From an uncultured Bacilli bacterium (GTDB lineage Bacteria; Bacillota_I; Bacilli_A; RF39; UBA660), in assembly GCA_947632355.1 (NCBI GenBank), contig CANROY010000054.1:1-6117 (forward strand): a DNA stretch of 6,117 nucleotides. The letters are read 5' to 3'. Below are positions 5,286 to 6,117 of this stretch, piece after piece (position 1 is the first letter of the stretch; each line of letters starts with the position of its first letter). The position numbers and the translations under genes are program-made. The notes under the pieces are model-generated. The model saw nothing but the letters and a program-made list of their open reading frames with translations. It did no database searches and was not told the DNA's origin.

Positions 5286-5960
5286 TTAACTTTTCTTAAT
5301 CACATTCATATAATATCGTACCCTTGATGCCCAAGTCGTACTTTCCGCATATTTTTTTCCTATTGATTCAGGTGTTTTTAATCCTTTCTTATAATAATTA
5401 TTGGATAAGTTTTTAAAGAAAGCTTCAATACCAGAATTTAAAGTTTTAAATTTGGCATAAGATGAACTTCCGCAATGTTTGCTTCCTTTCATACCTCCAA
5501 CATTATTACATTGTTTTACTAAAGAACTACAAGTTCCTTGTGCACAACCTGTTTCATGTAAAACAATGGCTTCTGCTAAATAAGGGTCTACACCATATTT
5601 GATTGATAACTCGGCGAATACCATACCATACCCTTTTAAGGTTGATTTTAAGTTTTTGTCTAATTTTTCCCCTAACGCATTCAAAGTCATTCCATCATAG
5701 ACAATAGGTTCCACTACTTCTACAATGTCCTCATCTTTTTCTTTGTTAGTGTATTCATTTATAGCTAATATTTCAGCTTCGTTTTTACTACTTAGTAATT
5801 TTGTATTACTAATCTTATTCACAAATATAGATTTGTTTTGAACAACAGCTAGGCTATCATTCACACTTTTTGTTCCATCTAACGTTTTTACACTACAGAT
5901 GTTAACAAGAAGAATCGTGGTTATGGCCATTAAGGCCTTAACCGACGGTAATTTTTTCAT
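5286..5960 (-). CDS. Secreted lysozyme/glucosaminidase-like cell-wall hydrolase
   Basis: This 224-aa exported protein probably cleaves peptidoglycan glycan strands. Residues 1-23 are a basic start and hydrophobic core (LMAITTILLVNICSV) with no clean AxA site or lipobox, so it may be a signal peptide or an uncleaved anchor. Residues 24-90 are a polar linker. Residues about 91-224 match the lysozyme-like fold of glucosaminidase/GH73-type hydrolases: YGVDPYLAEAIVLHETG with probable catalytic Glu136, then NNVGGMKG (152-159), YAKFKTLNSGIEAFFKNL (168-185) and the closing KYAESTTWASRVRYYMNVI-type helix. Cys139, 144, 151 and 163 lie around the active-site region and may form disulfides. There is no wall-binding repeat or sorting signal. 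The RBS AGAGG (5974-5970) is 9 nt from the ATG. Muramidase versus glucosaminidase specificity cannot be told from sequence. Confidence 0.88.
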   Translation of the reverse strand: MKKLPSVKALMAITTILLVNICSVKTLDGTKSVNDSLAVVQNKSIFVNKISNTKLLSSKNEAEILAINEYTNKEKDEDIVEVVEPIVYDGMTLNALGEKLDKNLKSTLKGYGMVFAELSIKYGVDPYLAEAIVLHETGCAQGTCSSLVKQCNNVGGMKGSKHCGSSSYAKFKTLNSGIEAFFKNLSNNYYKKGLKTPESIGKKYAESTTWASRVRYYMNVIKKS

Positions 5961-5995
5961 TTTTCTCTACCTCTTTTTTTTGCGGAACGATACCT

Positions 5996-6024
5996 ATTAT
6001 ATCATATTCCTATCCCTTTGTCAA
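5996..6024 (-). promoter_or_regulatory. Perfect-consensus sigma-A promoter of the hydrolase gene
   Basis: On the minus strand, TTGACA (6024-6019), a 17-bp spacer and TATAAT (6001-5996) match the consensus exactly, and TGA before the -10 adds the extended element. Transcription should start around 5988-5991, with a leader of about 30 nt containing AGAGG. It implies strong constitutive expression unless repressed. Confidence 0.9.
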
Positions 6025-6117
6025 ATTGTAGGCCAAAAAAGATAGTGTTTCCAAAGTGGGGAGATATGAAAAAGAAAGCCTTATAATTCAAATAAAAAGG
6101 TAAAAACCTAAAAAATG

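Noticed and set aside
6066..6086. ATG at 6066 on the plus strand after GGGGAG
   Set aside because: The frame stops after six codons (MKKKAL), and the GGGGAG is only 2 nt from the ATG. There is no support for a leader peptide.
6093..6109. AGGT/ACCT inverted repeat followed by T on the minus strand as a terminator
   Set aside because: The stem is only 4 bp and the sequence is A/T-rich, which is too weak to call. The stretch 6031-6117 holds nothing else that can be supported.
6001..6117. Minus-strand frame open from the right edge to a TGA near 6003
   Set aside because: It reads as a Phe-rich peptide from A-rich non-coding DNA and runs through the consensus promoter of the hydrolase gene. It is unlikely to be the end of an upstream gene, although the sequence beyond the edge would settle it.

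Overview
The window is very AT-rich and uses the standard genetic code: TGG encodes Trp in the genes read, and all stops are TAA or TAG. Strong AGGAGG-type ribosome binding sites, sigma-A-like promoters with extended -10 elements, a class B sortase and a glucosaminidase-type wall hydrolase point to a walled low-GC Bacillota. It may be an uncultured gut Bacilli or Erysipelotrichia-like lineage, but the taxon is an inference from composition and gene style only. It does not look like a UGA=Trp, wall-less Mycoplasma.

Layout. At the left edge are the first 13 codons of a minus-strand gene with its own promoter and RBS (1-39). Next is a minus-strand secreted protein of 209 aa (136-765) ending in an NPQTG sorting signal, a membrane segment and a basic tail. 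It is divergent from a plus-strand 514-aa class B sortase (907-2451), and the two share a 141-bp intergenic region. The sortase meets a minus-strand glycosyltransferase-2/TPR protein (2459-3541) head-on, with 7 bp between the stop codons and a terminator hairpin covering both. Upstream of the glycosyltransferase on the minus strand are a single-pass membrane protein (3622-5187) and a secreted lysozyme/glucosaminidase-like protein (5286-5960). The membrane protein has a long acidic Pro/Glu/Thr-rich cytoplasmic tail and Ig-like outer domains. The hydrolase is driven by a perfect-consensus promoter. The last 87 bp (6031-6117) hold no gene that can be supported.

How it fits together. This looks like a cell-surface cluster: a sortase B with its probable own substrate, a cell-wall hydrolase, a membrane protein with outer Ig-like domains and a cytosolic sugar transferase. 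Each minus-strand gene from 136 upward ends at or near its own hairpin terminator, and most have an identifiable promoter, so this is a functional neighbourhood rather than one operon. The least ordinary parts are the roughly 270-residue cytosolic N-terminal region of the sortase, which seems internally duplicated, and the number of cysteines in the exported proteins. No tRNA, rRNA, CRISPR array, insertion sequence or phage gene was seen.
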